Assembly (NCBI GenBank): GCA_003049465.1
Contig: PYSS01000142.1
Location: 26,781 to 90,780, forward strand
Origin: Magnaporthiopsis rhizophila
Lineage: Eukaryota; Ascomycota; Sordariomycetes; Magnaporthales; Magnaporthaceae
Direction: 5' to 3'
DNA: 64,000 bases
The position numbers and the translations under genes are program-made. How positions within the stretch are numbered: position 1 is the first letter of the stretch; the number at the start of each line of letters is the position of its first letter. Below are positions 47,069 through 57,325 of the stretch, in pieces. The notes under the pieces were generated by a model. That model was not told where the DNA came from. It ran no database searches and saw only the letters and a list, made by a program, of their open reading frames with translations.

Positions 47069-49027
47069 CTAATCCGCCTTCTTCCCCTTCCCCACGCCTC
47101 CACCTGACCGTCCCCGTAGAGCGGAATCATCTCCACCGCTCCGTCCCGACGCCCCGGCAGCGCTTATCGTCGAGCTCAGCAGGCTCGCGATACCACCAGG
47201 TCCCGATGATGCTCCGCCGAGCCGCCCGTCCTCGCTATTGGTGTCCTCAAGCTCGATGAGGTCGCTGTAGCCGGCGGTGTCGAATTCGTTCGAGTGACGG
47301 GCGTGGTGCGGCTGCTGGTGCTGGTGCTGCTGGTGCTGCAGCGTCTGCCAGCGCAGGCCTGGGCTCATGGACCCGGACGAGCGCTTGGCGAAGGCGCCGC
47401 GCAGCCACATCTCCACCGTCGCCGCCGCCTGCTCGAGGCTTGTCCCGTTGCGGCCCGCGGCGGCAGCTGCCGCGGCCGCCGATGCCGCGTCGCGACCGCC
47501 CTCGAAAGGGCTCTCCACGATCCCGTTGGCCTCTGGGTCGAAGCCGAAGCGCGCAGTCTCCGAGCCCATGACGGACATTGACGGCAGCGAGTCGATGCCG
47601 ATGCCGGGGAAGTGCTTGCGCGCAAACACGTTGAAGTAGTCCTTCTCCGGGCCTGGAGCTCTCACCGTCCTCCCAAGCGACCCGACCCCGCCCGGCCGCC
47701 GCATCCACGCCGGCCTGTATTCTTCTTGCCCGACACTGCCGCCCCTGCTCCGGGCCGTCGACGGCGATGGAACCGATGCGCTGTACACGTGGCCCGCCCC
47801 CTGGGGTCTGTTGGACAGACAGCTCAGTCTCCGAGAAGATGTGCTGCTGGGGCTCTCGATCGATTCGGCGACGCTGACGCTCGGCAGATCCATCGATCCT
47901 CGGGGTGTCGAGAGCGTCGTGGCCGTGTGCACGCTCTTCTTCCTCCGCGGTGGGAAGTAGCCGGTATGCCTCCGTGAGACCCGCGCAATCTCTATCGGAG
48001 TCTTGAAAGACTCTAGCGCGACCCACCTGACGTGCGTCCACGGGTGTGCATCCTCCATGGGTGGTGGCTGTTCGGCAACATTTCCATTCGGAAAGGGATT
48101 AAAGAAGTCGTCCACATCCTTGCTGTCGCCTCCCTTCCCTGGCGTACTCGCCAGCAGGTCAACATCCTGGGAGTAATATGATGGTGGACCGCAAGCTCGG
48201 CCTTTAATCTCACATGCGTCCACCGGTATTACCAGGAAGCTGCGTATTTGTATGTTGTCCCGCGACCACAGCCCGTTGGCCTTGCGGAAGGCGTCTTCTC
48301 GACACCGATATCTCAAAACTATGCCGGCATACGTGTCCGAAGGCTGGACGTGGTGGACGTAGGCGAGGTACTCCTCGGGCTCCTGGCTCTGAGCAGCGCT
48401 GGATCCTCTCAGGTCCTCATCTGAGGAGCGCCGCTTAAACTTGCCCGCCACGTCGAGTCCTCCGTTGACGCCCTCGTGGCTCTCCAGCACGCTCGCCGTG
48501 CGCCTGGCCTTGAGCGCCGCCTCCCGCTCGGCCACGCTGCCGGCCGCGACGTCTTCGAGGCGAGGCCTCTGCTTCGAGCTAGGGGGCTCGGGGCCCCAGG
48601 CCTCGGGAGCCTGTCGAGGAGAGGTGTGCTCCATTCGGTGCGTGGGCCGCCTGGTGCGGCTTCTATTCCTGTCCCCTTGTCGGTCCGTGTCGCTCCCATA
48701 CGAGCTCTCCCCGGACAGTATGGACGAGGCAAAGCCTTGCACCGAAGCCCAAGCCGGTGCCAAACCACTATCCCACAGCCCCTTTCCGAGCGAGGAGGAG
48801 CTCGCTCCGCCGCCGCCGACGGTCCAAGAAGATGCATCGCTGGCTCTTGTGGACGAGGGGTTGCGGGAGCTGGGGCTGGGACTGACTCGCCGGCTGGAGG
48901 ACGAGCTCGTCGGGCCGGCGGCGAGAAGGGAGGTCGAGGTCGATTTGGACTTGGAGCCGTCGTCAGCCAGGCCTGCGCTGCCGGCCCGGCGCTGGCGTGG
49001 GCGGCTGGCGGTCGTGGTGGCAGACAT
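47069..49027 (-). CDS. Non-secreted LysM-domain protein
   Basis: Single exon, 652 residues from the ATG at 49,027; the frame stays open upstream but without ATG. One LysM motif at about residues 224-269: YVHHVQPSDTYAGIVLRYRC, then FRKANGLWSRDNI and FLVIPV. There is no signal peptide or membrane helix; the N-terminal 200 residues are Ser/Arg-rich and disordered, the C-terminal half holds a few conserved blocks (YFNVFARKHFPGIGIDSLPS) and Ala, Gln/His and Gly runs. LysM usually binds chitin or peptidoglycan outside the cell; this intracellular type with one LysM is known in fungi but its role is unclear, so a chitin function should not be assumed. Confidence 0.82.
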   Translation of the reverse strand: MSATTTASRPRQRRAGSAGLADDGSKSKSTSTSLLAAGPTSSSSSRRVSPSPSSRNPSSTRASDASSWTVGGGGASSSSLGKGLWDSGLAPAWASVQGFASSILSGESSYGSDTDRQGDRNRSRTRRPTHRMEHTSPRQAPEAWGPEPPSSKQRPRLEDVAAGSVAEREAALKARRTASVLESHEGVNGGLDVAGKFKRRSSDEDLRGSSAAQSQEPEEYLAYVHHVQPSDTYAGIVLRYRCREDAFRKANGLWSRDNIQIRSFLVIPVDACEIKGRACGPPSYYSQDVDLLASTPGKGGDSKDVDDFFNPFPNGNVAEQPPPMEDAHPWTHVRWVALESFKTPIEIARVSRRHTGYFPPRRKKSVHTATTLSTPRGSMDLPSVSVAESIESPSSTSSRRLSCLSNRPQGAGHVYSASVPSPSTARSRGGSVGQEEYRPAWMRRPGGVGSLGRTVRAPGPEKDYFNVFARKHFPGIGIDSLPSMSVMGSETARFGFDPEANGIVESPFEGGRDAASAAAAAAAAGRNGTSLEQAAATVEMWLRGAFAKRSSGSMSPGLRWQTLQHQQHQHQQPHHARHSNEFDTAGYSDLIELEDTNSEDGRLGGASSGPGGIASLLSSTISAAGASGRSGGDDSALRGRSGGGVGKGKKAD

Positions 49028-50486
49028 GGCGGATGGCGTCTGGGGCCGTTGGTTGCAGAGGCAACAAAAACACTCAAGGCACGGCCTCGTCCACCCGGGC
49101 ACGGAGCGTCCTCAGTCGTGGCCAGGTCGTAATCATCAGATCACCGAGCTCTCCGTCGACGCATGTGGAACGACGCGGGGCGGCGGTGACGGCGGCTGCG
49201 GCGGCTCCGATTCCGAGACGAGTCGCGTTAACCTCGGCCGGTATGTCGCTGTAGATAGCACGTCTTCCGTCGTCGTTTCCGTTACTTGGAGTGGGATGAC
49301 TGCAATGGCGACAGCACGGATAAATGGTGTTGTGGGATGTTGATTGGCTAACCGTGTACTGGACGGGCTGTCGGTCTGGAGTGTGGTTTGGATGGCTTCG
49401 AGGCAAGGGCAAATCTGTCGGTAAGCCCAAAAAGAGCCCGAGTCGGGAGCTGTTCCGGCAAGGAACGCGGGGAATTAAAGGGTGAGGCGGGGCGGGATTC
49501 GATGCGCCGGGCCGCCGGCTTCAATTGGCGAGCGTCGAGGCGACGATGTGTGCTGGTGATGGTGAGAGTCCAGCAAGAATGCTCCAAGATTGTCTGGCCG
49601 TTGTCTGACTTTGTTGGCCAGGCCGTCGTGTCGCGTGGTTGCTCCCAAAACGAATACGTATCCCTCCAGTTCCACAGCCCAGCATCCCTCGCTGACTGTC
49701 AGGTCACCAGAAAGAGCGCCTAAAAGCGACAGCTCGGCAGTGCTGCGGGTGACACGGTGTTCCACACTGCTGGGCGGGACCCCTTGTTCCAGCGCTAAAT
49801 CTGGCACAATCTGGGGCGCAGCGCGCTGGAGCTCCCAAGCCATCACCTAATGATATCCACTGCTAGCGCATTGGCGACGCTACTGGTGGGCTTTTTTTAC
49901 TTGATGCGTCCCAGACTTGACAGCATTGAACCCAATTCGCGAGGGCTCCATCGATAGCAATGGCCGTGCGACCACAGCAGGCCGCAGTTGGGTTTCCATC
50001 GCTGTTACATGATGGCTGTCTGTCTAAAATCAACACAACACAAGGATGCTACGTGCGAGAGCAGGTGTTTGCTGAGCTGGCTCCAACTAGGAAGTCTCCT
50101 CAGCTTCGCGGAGATTGTCAGGACAGCGTGGGCAGCACCGCCACGAGCCACGCCTGCTTACTACGAGACAGTGTAACAGCAAACTCAGTAGCATTTGGTG
50201 AATGACCCTCGGATTAAAGACCCTGCCTTCAAAAACAAGTGTGCCTCTCTAAACCAACGCCATGAGCCGTCTCGAGAAGACGATGGCGGCATGCATCAAC
50301 GCTCATGTCCAACAGGGGTGTCTATGCAGATTGTTCTCGCGTGATCATTTCGTTTCTATATCCCAGACTCCGAATTGGCAATAGTTGGGAATCGTACGTC
50401 GTAGTGTTTTGCGCAAGAAGAACAAAGGAAAAGTGACATCAACAAAAAGAAAAAAAATGTCTGCCGAGCGAAATCACCAGTCAGCG
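49028..50486. other. Intergenic, 1.46 kb
   Basis: Long upstream region of the LysM gene and 3' region of the next minus-strand gene. Several frames under 125 codons exist on both strands but none has a recognisable domain. No repeat noticed. Confidence 0.5.
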
Positions 50487-51674
50487 CTATTGGCCCTCCT
50501 GATACACCTGGTAACGCAGGCCATCGCGCACGCCGTCGCACACGCCCGCGATGGTCTCGTCGGCGACCCACTGCAATATGTTTCCTAGGCCGTTGCCGAC
50601 GCGGTCGTCGACCATGGCGTACGACGCCTTGCTCATGCTGCCGATGGTGCTGGCGGCCGACGTGCCGATGCTGGCGAAGGAGCTGGCCACGGACATGGTC
50701 TGCCTCGTCACCCGCTCCGGGATCTGGTACTCGTTGCCCACCCGCACCACCTCCTGCACCGCCGTGACGAAGACCGACGTGAAGAGCCGCAGCATGAAGA
50801 TGAGCCCCGTCATGAGCGTCTGCACCGTCCGGTGGACAGGAGAAGGGCCCCCGCCCCGCGGCCGGAACATCGACACGGGCCCGCCGCCCTGGGCCGAGAG
50901 CACCGGCGAAGACGAGTCCAATGACCTGCTACTGCTGCTGCCGCTTATCAGGTTGTTCCGCTGCCGCAGGTTCGCCTCTTGGCGGAGCGGGCCGGGCAGC
51001 GAGCCGCGCAGGATGTTGACCTCGATCTCGTCCAGGTCACGGGGGAGGCCCTGCAGAAGGTATGCGACGCCGTCCAAGTAGGCGCGGCGCTCAAATGCCG
51101 GGTTCGGGTCCGGGTTCGACGGGTCGGACTCGGCCTCGGAGTCGCGCAGCAGCTCATGCCCGCGCCGCTGGAACTTGCGGTTGATGCCGGCGCTGACGCC
51201 CGCCGCGACCGCCGACGTCGACGACGCCGCCGAGCTGGACCGTCGTGGGAGACGCAGGAACTGGAACACCATCCTGCTCCCGACCCGTGGCTGTGGCGGC
51301 GCCGCGCTGGTGGCGTACTCGACGACCTCGCGGGGGGGGTCTTGCCTCGGCGGCGAGTACTGGTGGATGTCTCTCGGGTCGGTGGTCGTCGTGCTCTCGT
51401 CGATGGTGCTCTCCACGTCCTCATCGACGACGAGGCTTACGTCGTCGGCCGAGGGCGGACGGAGGCTGTCGGCAGTTGGCAGCGGAGTCTGTGATTGGAG
51501 GACAAAGAGAGCGGCAGGGAGGAAGGAGGTAGCCTTTATCATCCTTCGTTGGCCGACCGACCGCCTCAGCGATGGGATGGGTGGGATGAAGGCCTGAATC
51601 GAGGTCGGGAGAACCTCAAAGATAACGGATATCGGCCTGGCAGATAGACCTCCGTCTTGTGAGGGCGCCACCAT
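50487..51674 (-). CDS. Conserved-looking fungal protein of unknown function, membrane-associated
   Basis: Single exon, 395 residues from the ATG at 51,674; upstream the frame is open without ATG. Residues near 30-60 are hydrophobic/basic, followed by an acidic Ser/Thr/Asp-rich disordered part and GVSAGINRKFQRRGHELL. DPNPAFERRAYLDGVAYLLQ and RDLDEIEVNILRGSLPGPLR look like a folded helical region. Near the end TLMTGLIFMLRLFTSVFVTA is a likely membrane helix, followed by EVVRVGNEYQIPERV and an amphipathic Ser/Ala region. No domain recognised. No intron is required. Confidence 0.68.
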   Translation of the reverse strand: MVAPSQDGGLSARPISVIFEVLPTSIQAFIPPIPSLRRSVGQRRMIKATSFLPAALFVLQSQTPLPTADSLRPPSADDVSLVVDEDVESTIDESTTTTDPRDIHQYSPPRQDPPREVVEYATSAAPPQPRVGSRMVFQFLRLPRRSSSAASSTSAVAAGVSAGINRKFQRRGHELLRDSEAESDPSNPDPNPAFERRAYLDGVAYLLQGLPRDLDEIEVNILRGSLPGPLRQEANLRQRNNLISGSSSSRSLDSSSPVLSAQGGGPVSMFRPRGGGPSPVHRTVQTLMTGLIFMLRLFTSVFVTAVQEVVRVGNEYQIPERVTRQTMSVASSFASIGTSAASTIGSMSKASYAMVDDRVGNGLGNILQWVADETIAGVCDGVRDGLRYQVYQEGQ

Positions 51675-52964
51675 AGCGGGCGGGTGACTTCTGACGGCAG
51701 CGGCGTAAGGCAAGGGCAAGGGTGCCAAGAAAAGATAACGGAATCCGAAATGCGTGGAGAAAGACGAGCCAGAGTTCCGGCCTCGGGGCCCTAAGTCTGC
51801 AGTCACACAAATCTACCCAGAGCCGCATAAGTCAAGGTGGGAGAACCTTTGTTCGGGCTCAAGGGCCCAAGGTTTTCCGGCACCTGTCCGGAAGAGGATG
51901 ACTTATCGGCTCGGAATGCTGATGTGTGTGCTGCGGGCCTCAGTTCGATTCAAGTCCCGTCCCTGGAGGCCCAGCTGCGCAACGCTGAGTCGGGGACTTG
52001 TGGTGACAGCTGAAACAGTGACAAGGGCAAGGGAGAGACGGATGCGGCGGGAGAGGAGAAAGCGAGTATCAGCCGCCGACTTAAAGGGCCAACAGCCAGT
52101 AAGTTATGGCTCCCGCAGGTAGGTTATCAGCCAAGGGCGGATGCACTAACGGTAAAGGAGGCTGGAATGAACCATTCCACGGGACAAAATGGCGGGATGT
52201 GGATGGGGGGCGAGAAGCGAATGGTAAGGGGATTCGACGGGAAGCGAAAATGGCTGCAGGTGAGGTCAAAGTTGCTTTCACGAGCAAGCCGAGTCCCGTC
52301 GAATCTGTGCGGCCCCCGGCCACCTCACCTGGGTACCATGCCTATATACGTACCTCGCCCAGATAGGGGTGAAGGCTTAGCAGGGCGAAAGCTTGCGCAT
52401 GCACGGGTGGAAAATCCCGTTTTGACCTGGCTGCAAACCGCACATGCATTCACCCTTTTTGAGACCCTGGCATTCCATCCAAAATCAGGGTCCGCTGAGC
52501 CCCGCCACCGACAGGCACGTTCGACAGGCAGCGGGTCACTTTCACATGCTCTCGGCGAAGAAACCCCATTGCGTCAGACCGGTGGAAATGAGGTTACGAG
52601 GAGGCGAATAGAGATGCGGTTGGAAGAAGAGAAAGAGTCATTGAGATATAAAACTAATATTTGTTGGCCGTTTGGTGATGATTTAAAGCAGCCTTGCGGC
52701 GTGAGAAAACCTTGCAAGCCACACCCAACAATATGGCTCGGCCACATCGCAATCGGGGCACTCATGTGGCAAAGCCAGTAAGAAGCGTCCATGCACAATG
52801 GAAAGTAACTTCCAAAGACCCCATGTTAAGCGTGTCCTGCCTCCGCAATTCACCAACACAGTGAGATAAGTAGTGCTGCTTAGATGCTGAAAAAATTTAC
52901 ATCTTTGCGATAACAATTTTAAAAGTCAAGGTCGCAAGATCGGCAAAAGAGAAGATTCGGAACT
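51675..52964. other. Intergenic, 1.29 kb
   Basis: A 204-codon plus-strand frame at 52,167-52,781 has no conserved sequence and is not annotated. GA-rich sequence at 52,010-52,070 probably belongs to the promoter of the unknown minus-strand gene. Confidence 0.5.
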
Positions 52965-53035
52965 GGACAAACGGGGAATCGAACCCCGGACCTCTTCCAT
53001 GCTAAGGAAGCGTTATACCACTAAACCATTCGCCC
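52965..53035 (-). tRNA. tRNA-Ala, anticodon AGC
   Basis: 71 nt without intron. On the minus strand GGGCGAA pairs with TTTGTCC (two G-U pairs). The D arm is TGGTTTAGTGG (A box); the anticodon stem CTTCC/GGAAG encloses loop TTAGCAT with AGC; the T arm GGGGTTCGATTCCCC gives the B box. CCA is not encoded. A run of T favourable for Pol III termination is not obvious; TTTTTC-type runs are further away. Confidence 0.92.
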
Positions 53036-53438
53036 CGCTTCTTGGATAACTGTTATGGAGACTGGATGTGCTTATAAATGCGGCATGCCCCCTCTCTTGG
53101 CGAAGTCCGTCGATTTGACTACATACAACCTTCGTTCATAATAACTCCCTACATTGTAACCTTCTTCCAAGCTTGCCGGGTATAGAAAGGAAATATGTAA
53201 TTATGGCCGTTTAAACCGGCAAACGGTTGCATATTTGCGCATCAGGGCATACCCTGGAATTAAATACCATCGTTAACGATGCTGTCTTAAAACCAAAACA
53301 ATTCGCACCACCTATTGCAAATGGGATATGGAAATGGCACAAATTGTAACACATGTTAGATTCCGTGGATCCAACTCAAATCTATCCACGGGGCCGGGTA
53401 TGAAGCCTCGTTACATGCGACGGACACGGCATATGTCC
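53036..53438. other. Intergenic between tRNA and HGH1
   Basis: Upstream of the tRNA (its 5' side) and 3' UTR of HGH1. Nothing else recognised. Confidence 0.5.
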
Positions 53439-54689
53439 TTACTCGATCTCCACGATCCTGTCATCGTCATCCAGCTCCTCAGCCTCCTCGGCCTCGTCCC
53501 TCATCAGCACCTGCACCAGCCGCTCGCAGGCATCCTTCACCCCGTCATCCTCCACGCGCAGGTGCGTCTCCCGGACGATGGGGTAGACCTTGACCTCGCG
53601 CATAAAGTCCCTCCCCTCCCTCGTGGTCGTGAGCAGCGTTAGCGTCTCGACGTGCGTCTGCACAATGTTGTGGTCCGCCTCCCTCTTCTTGTCCGGCGGC
53701 AGCAGCTGCAGGTCCGGGAGCATCTCGAGCATCTCGTCCTCGTCGTAGTCCTCATTGCCCATGATGGGCAGCAGCACGTACGAGAGGATGTTGACCTCGT
53801 CCTGAGCGAGCAGCGTCGGGTGCGACGGCACATCGAAGGCCACGTTCTTGATGGTGCTGGCCACGCCCCGCCTCCGCACGTCCGACGGGTGCTCTGTAAA
53901 GACGCGTAGCTTGGACAAGGGTACCACGCCGTCGTACGACTGCTTCTCGACAAAGTACTTGCGCACGTCATCATGCTTGGCTAGATCCGCGAACAGGTAG
54001 GCGAGGTAGTCGTAGTTGGCGTGTTTGTTGTATGAGCCGTCCGCTCCCTTGACGAAGAGGTCCATGAGCTGGTTCATGACTTGATCATTGGATCCCAGCG
54101 GCTCGGGCGCGCTCTGTTTCCGTGACAATATGTCCTTGAGCGCATCCGACTTGGCGAGATTTGCCAGAAGCATTGCCAGCAGATTCGCATTCTCCTCTGA
54201 TGAGCTCTGATGGGACTATGCATTAGCTTATGGCCTACATGAGCCGTTCCCGACATGTACGTACCACGATACGCTCAAACACCGTATCTGTGAATTTTCG
54301 GTCCGCAGCCAGGTTCTTCAGAATCTCTTCATCTGCAGAGAGGTTGACAAGAATGTGGATGGCGTGTACTGCGATTTTCTTCAAAAGTACCATTGTCTTG
54401 TCTCAGCGCACTTATTTACTTAATACGAAAGGACACAACTTATTCAAAGGATCTACATACTGGATGGTCTCGGATTAGAATCTTGAGATTCTTTATGGGA
54501 GTGAGCTGTTCGCTTTTGAAGATGGCTACATCGGCTGTGGAATAAGGAACCAGGTGCTCGACCGCGACCTGGCGGATTTGAGGATTCGGATGGGCGACAA
54601 AGCCGACCAACTACATAGTCATTCTTAGTGACCCCAATTACAGCCAGATGCGACAGGTGAATATGTACCTCTTCGAGTTCTGTAGGCAT
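53439..54689 (-). CDS. HGH1: HGH1, eEF2 folding co-chaperone (armadillo-like)
   Basis: Four exons, complement(join(53439..54215, 54265..54396, 54461..54610, 54669..54689)), 359 residues. Introns are very short (49, 64, 58 bp), all GT-AG, phase 0. Seen: MPTELEE, LVGFVAHPNPQIRQVAVEHL, IHILVNLSADEEILKNLAAD, MLLANLAKSD, YLFADLAKHDDVRKYF, VRRRGVASTIKNVAFD, and DVEVNILSYVLLPIMG-type block with READHNIVQTHVETLTLL. The tail is acidic. Yeast Hgh1 links Hsp90/TRiC to folding of elongation factor 2. The acceptor of exon 3 (AAG) is the least certain point. Divergent from ENP1 with 386 bases between the start codons. Confidence 0.9.
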
Positions 54690-55075
54690 CTCCGGAAAAT
54701 CCGCACCGGCTACTCTTGAGAAAAAGAATGTTGAGCTTGCAGTCTGTTTCAACTGCGAATAGCTTCAGCAAGGACGGTATGCAGTATGCAATGCTTTCGG
54801 CTGTTCGCTGGAGTTGACCTGTCCACTCCTGGAGGGAAGGCGGGGCGGCGTCGGAAAAAAAAAACGGAATCCTTCTTATCAGGGACCCATATTGAGATAT
54901 CTGTCCAATAAGAGCGATTTTTCTTCCACAAATGTGGATACATTGTTGGCTCACCGCGCGGCAGAACGAAATAGCACCCCGCCATTGACAAAAAAAAAAG
55001 CGAAGCTGCGAGGGCCAACTTCAAATAGGCAAAGAACTGCGACCAGAATTGCGACTGTCCGACAATACCACCACG
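54690..55075. promoter_or_regulatory. Shared divergent promoter of HGH1 and ENP1
   Basis: 386 bases separate the two start codons, so both 5' UTRs and promoters lie here. Both products serve the translation machinery. I cannot point to a specific operator; A-rich runs at 54,856-54,865 and 54,990-54,999 could exclude nucleosomes. Confidence 0.6.
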
Positions 55076-56735
55076 ATGCCCAAGGCTACCACCCCAACCT
55101 CGCGCTCACGGCGCCATAACCCGCTCGAGTCCGACATCCTAGCGACCGGCGTCCTCAAACAAAAGGCTCCCAAGAGAAAGTCGAAGGAGGCCGGCGAGTG
55201 GGACCAATATGTAGACAGCAGGGCGTCGCGGAAGATCCTAGCTCTAGGGCGGGAGCTCGAGGAAGAAGATCAGAAGCGCAGAGTCCCAGCAGCAGGCCCC
55301 CATGACGCCTTCGCGTTCGACTCGAGGGACGACGTGGACGGGGAGGACTTTGAGGACTATCCAAACGACGATGCCGCCTGGGGCTCCGATGAGGAGGTTG
55401 AGGAGGTCGAGGTTGACCCAGAGGACCTGGAGGCTTTCAACCGCTTCCTTCCCGGCGGCGGAGACGACGACCCGCTGTTGAAGCTGGGCTGGGGAGGCGG
55501 CCAGGAGGTCGAGCAGGAGGCTCCGACGAATCTTGCCGATATCATCATGGCCAAGATTCAAGAAAAGGAGGCTATGGACGCAAGGAAAGCACGGATATCG
55601 GCCGTTGACGAAGACGTGCAGGATCTGCCGCCAAAAGTGATTGAGGTCTATACTGTGTAAGTCAAACTGGACCAATTCGGTGAGGCCAACATGGATTTGA
55701 ACGACTGGATTCTAACGCGCCTTTGAGCTATTAGTATCGGCGGAATGCTCGCAAGATGTAGGCGCAAAGTCCACTTTAAGACGGGATTCGTGTCGACCTC
55801 CTGGTGCTAATCGTGAGCAGATAAATCCGGAAAACTGCCCAAGCCTTTCAAGGTCCTTCCCACAATTCCCCGATGGGAAGACATTCTCTCTGTCACCAAC
55901 CCCCACCTCTGGACCCCGAACGCCGTGTTTGCCGCCACCAAGATTTTCTCGTCAGCCAAGCCTATAGTTGCCCAGCGATTTATGGAGCTTGTGGTGCTGG
56001 ATGCCTTCAAGACGGACGTTTTTGAGCACAAGAAGCTGAACCCCCACATCTTCAACGCTCTCAAGAAGGGTCTCTACAGGCCAGCAGCTTGGTTCAAAGG
56101 CTTTCTGTTCCCGCTGGTGTCCGGGGGCTGCACCCTCCGGGAGGCCGCAATCGTGGCCGCCGTTCTGACAAGAGTCTCGGTTCCCGTCCTGCACTCGGCC
56201 GCGGCGATCAAGGGTCTATGTGACATTGCGGCACAGGAGGCGTCGCAGGGAACTGAGGGCGGTGGCGCCACCAACATCCTGCTTCGCTGTCTCCTGGAGA
56301 AGAAATACGCTCTTCCATACCAGTGCATAGACGCATTGGTGTTCCACTGTAGGTTGCTCCCCAGGAAGTATAACGCGTCTCATGGTAAGACCACGCGGGT
56401 GCGCTGACACCTGGATAGTCCTCCGATTCCGGAATGCAGACCCGGCATCGGTTAGGGAAGAGGACGTTGGCCAAATCGGCAAGGATGGATCGGCGATGAG
56501 CAGGGTCGCTTTGCCTGTCATCTGGCACAAGTGCCTTTTGTCGTTTGCGCAACACTACCGAGACCAGATCACGGAGGAGCAGCGCGAGCTACTGCTCGAT
56601 TTGCTACTCACACATGGCCACGTGGGTATCGGGCCCGAGGTCCGTCGCGAGCTGCTGGCAGGGAGGGGGCGAGGGGTGCCCCTGGAGCCGCAGGGCCCTG
56701 CATTCGATGGCGATGACACCATGCTTGTGGACTGA
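55076..56735 (+). CDS. ENP1: Bystin / essential nuclear protein 1
   Basis: Four exons, join(55076..55656, 55735..55757, 55821..56348, 56419..56735), 482 residues, about the length of yeast Enp1. Exon 2 is a 23-nt microexon giving IGGMLAR; donors GTAAGT, GTAGGC, GTAGGT, acceptors TAG, CAG, TAG. Exon 1: basic N-terminus, acidic Asp/Glu stretch, LEAFNRFLPGG, LADIIMAKIQEKE, DLPPKVIEVYT. Exon 3: KSGKLPKPFKVLPTIPRWED, TPNAVFAATKIFSS, CTLREAAIVAAVL, LEKKYALPYQCIDALVFH; exon 4: FLRFRNADPAS, LPVIWHKCLLSFAQHYRD. Bystin binds pre-40S particles and is needed for 20S pre-rRNA processing and export. Confidence 0.94.
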
Positions 56736-57325
56736 GCGGCTTCGCGATTTGGTATCCACATGCTTGCATGATGCATGGCCTGGTGCATGGCCTGGTGTCT
56801 AATGGTAACGAGCAGGTACGGGCTTTCTGACCTCTAGTCTTTTGGAGTTACGGAGTATATGTCGAGAGTTTTGGTTGGTGTTGTAATAGACTGTTCAATC
56901 TGTGGCGTTTTTCTCGTCCTGTGCCATTTCCGTCGACAGCGGTACCAAGAATTGGACCAGGATTTGGTATTTGTCACAATGGATATGTGCTGGCATCTCC
57001 TTGATTAGGAGACCCATTTCCGGCCTTTGTCTTTTCGCGATTCAGGGGCTTTTGGCTTTTGGCGGAGATGTGGAAGAGTCACGTGAGGTCCTTCCACTTT
57101 CGTGTCAAAGAACTTTTTGGGCGCGTTTCTAAGAGAGCACCAGCCACATTTGGGCCTGTCCACTCACTCACTCACTCGCTTTCGACAGCAACGCGATTTC
57201 AACAGGACGAATCCGCTCACCCTCGTTTTTAACAAAATTCCGCTTGGATTTTAAATCACCATTTTTTTTTTCGGCTGCAGGGATCAGAAAGCTCAACCTA
57301 TCGGCGGTCTCAGGCAGATCCAGAT
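56736..57325. other. Intergenic between ENP1 and ORC4
   Basis: ENP1 3' UTR and ORC4 promoter. A CACT repeat (57,158-57,178) and a T run (57,263-57,271) lie close to the ORC4 start. Confidence 0.5.

Noticed and set aside
48441..49343. 300-codon frame antisense to the LysM gene
   Set aside because: Shadow frame in GC-rich coding sequence without recognisable domain; its second half runs into intergenic DNA.
52167..52781. 204-codon plus-strand frame as a gene
   Set aside because: No domain, no conserved block, no supporting splice or promoter signals, and mixed composition typical of intergenic DNA.
54749..55024. 91-codon minus-strand frame starting with a signal-peptide-like segment
   Set aside because: It occupies the HGH1/ENP1 promoter and probable HGH1 5' UTR; no recognisable mature part.
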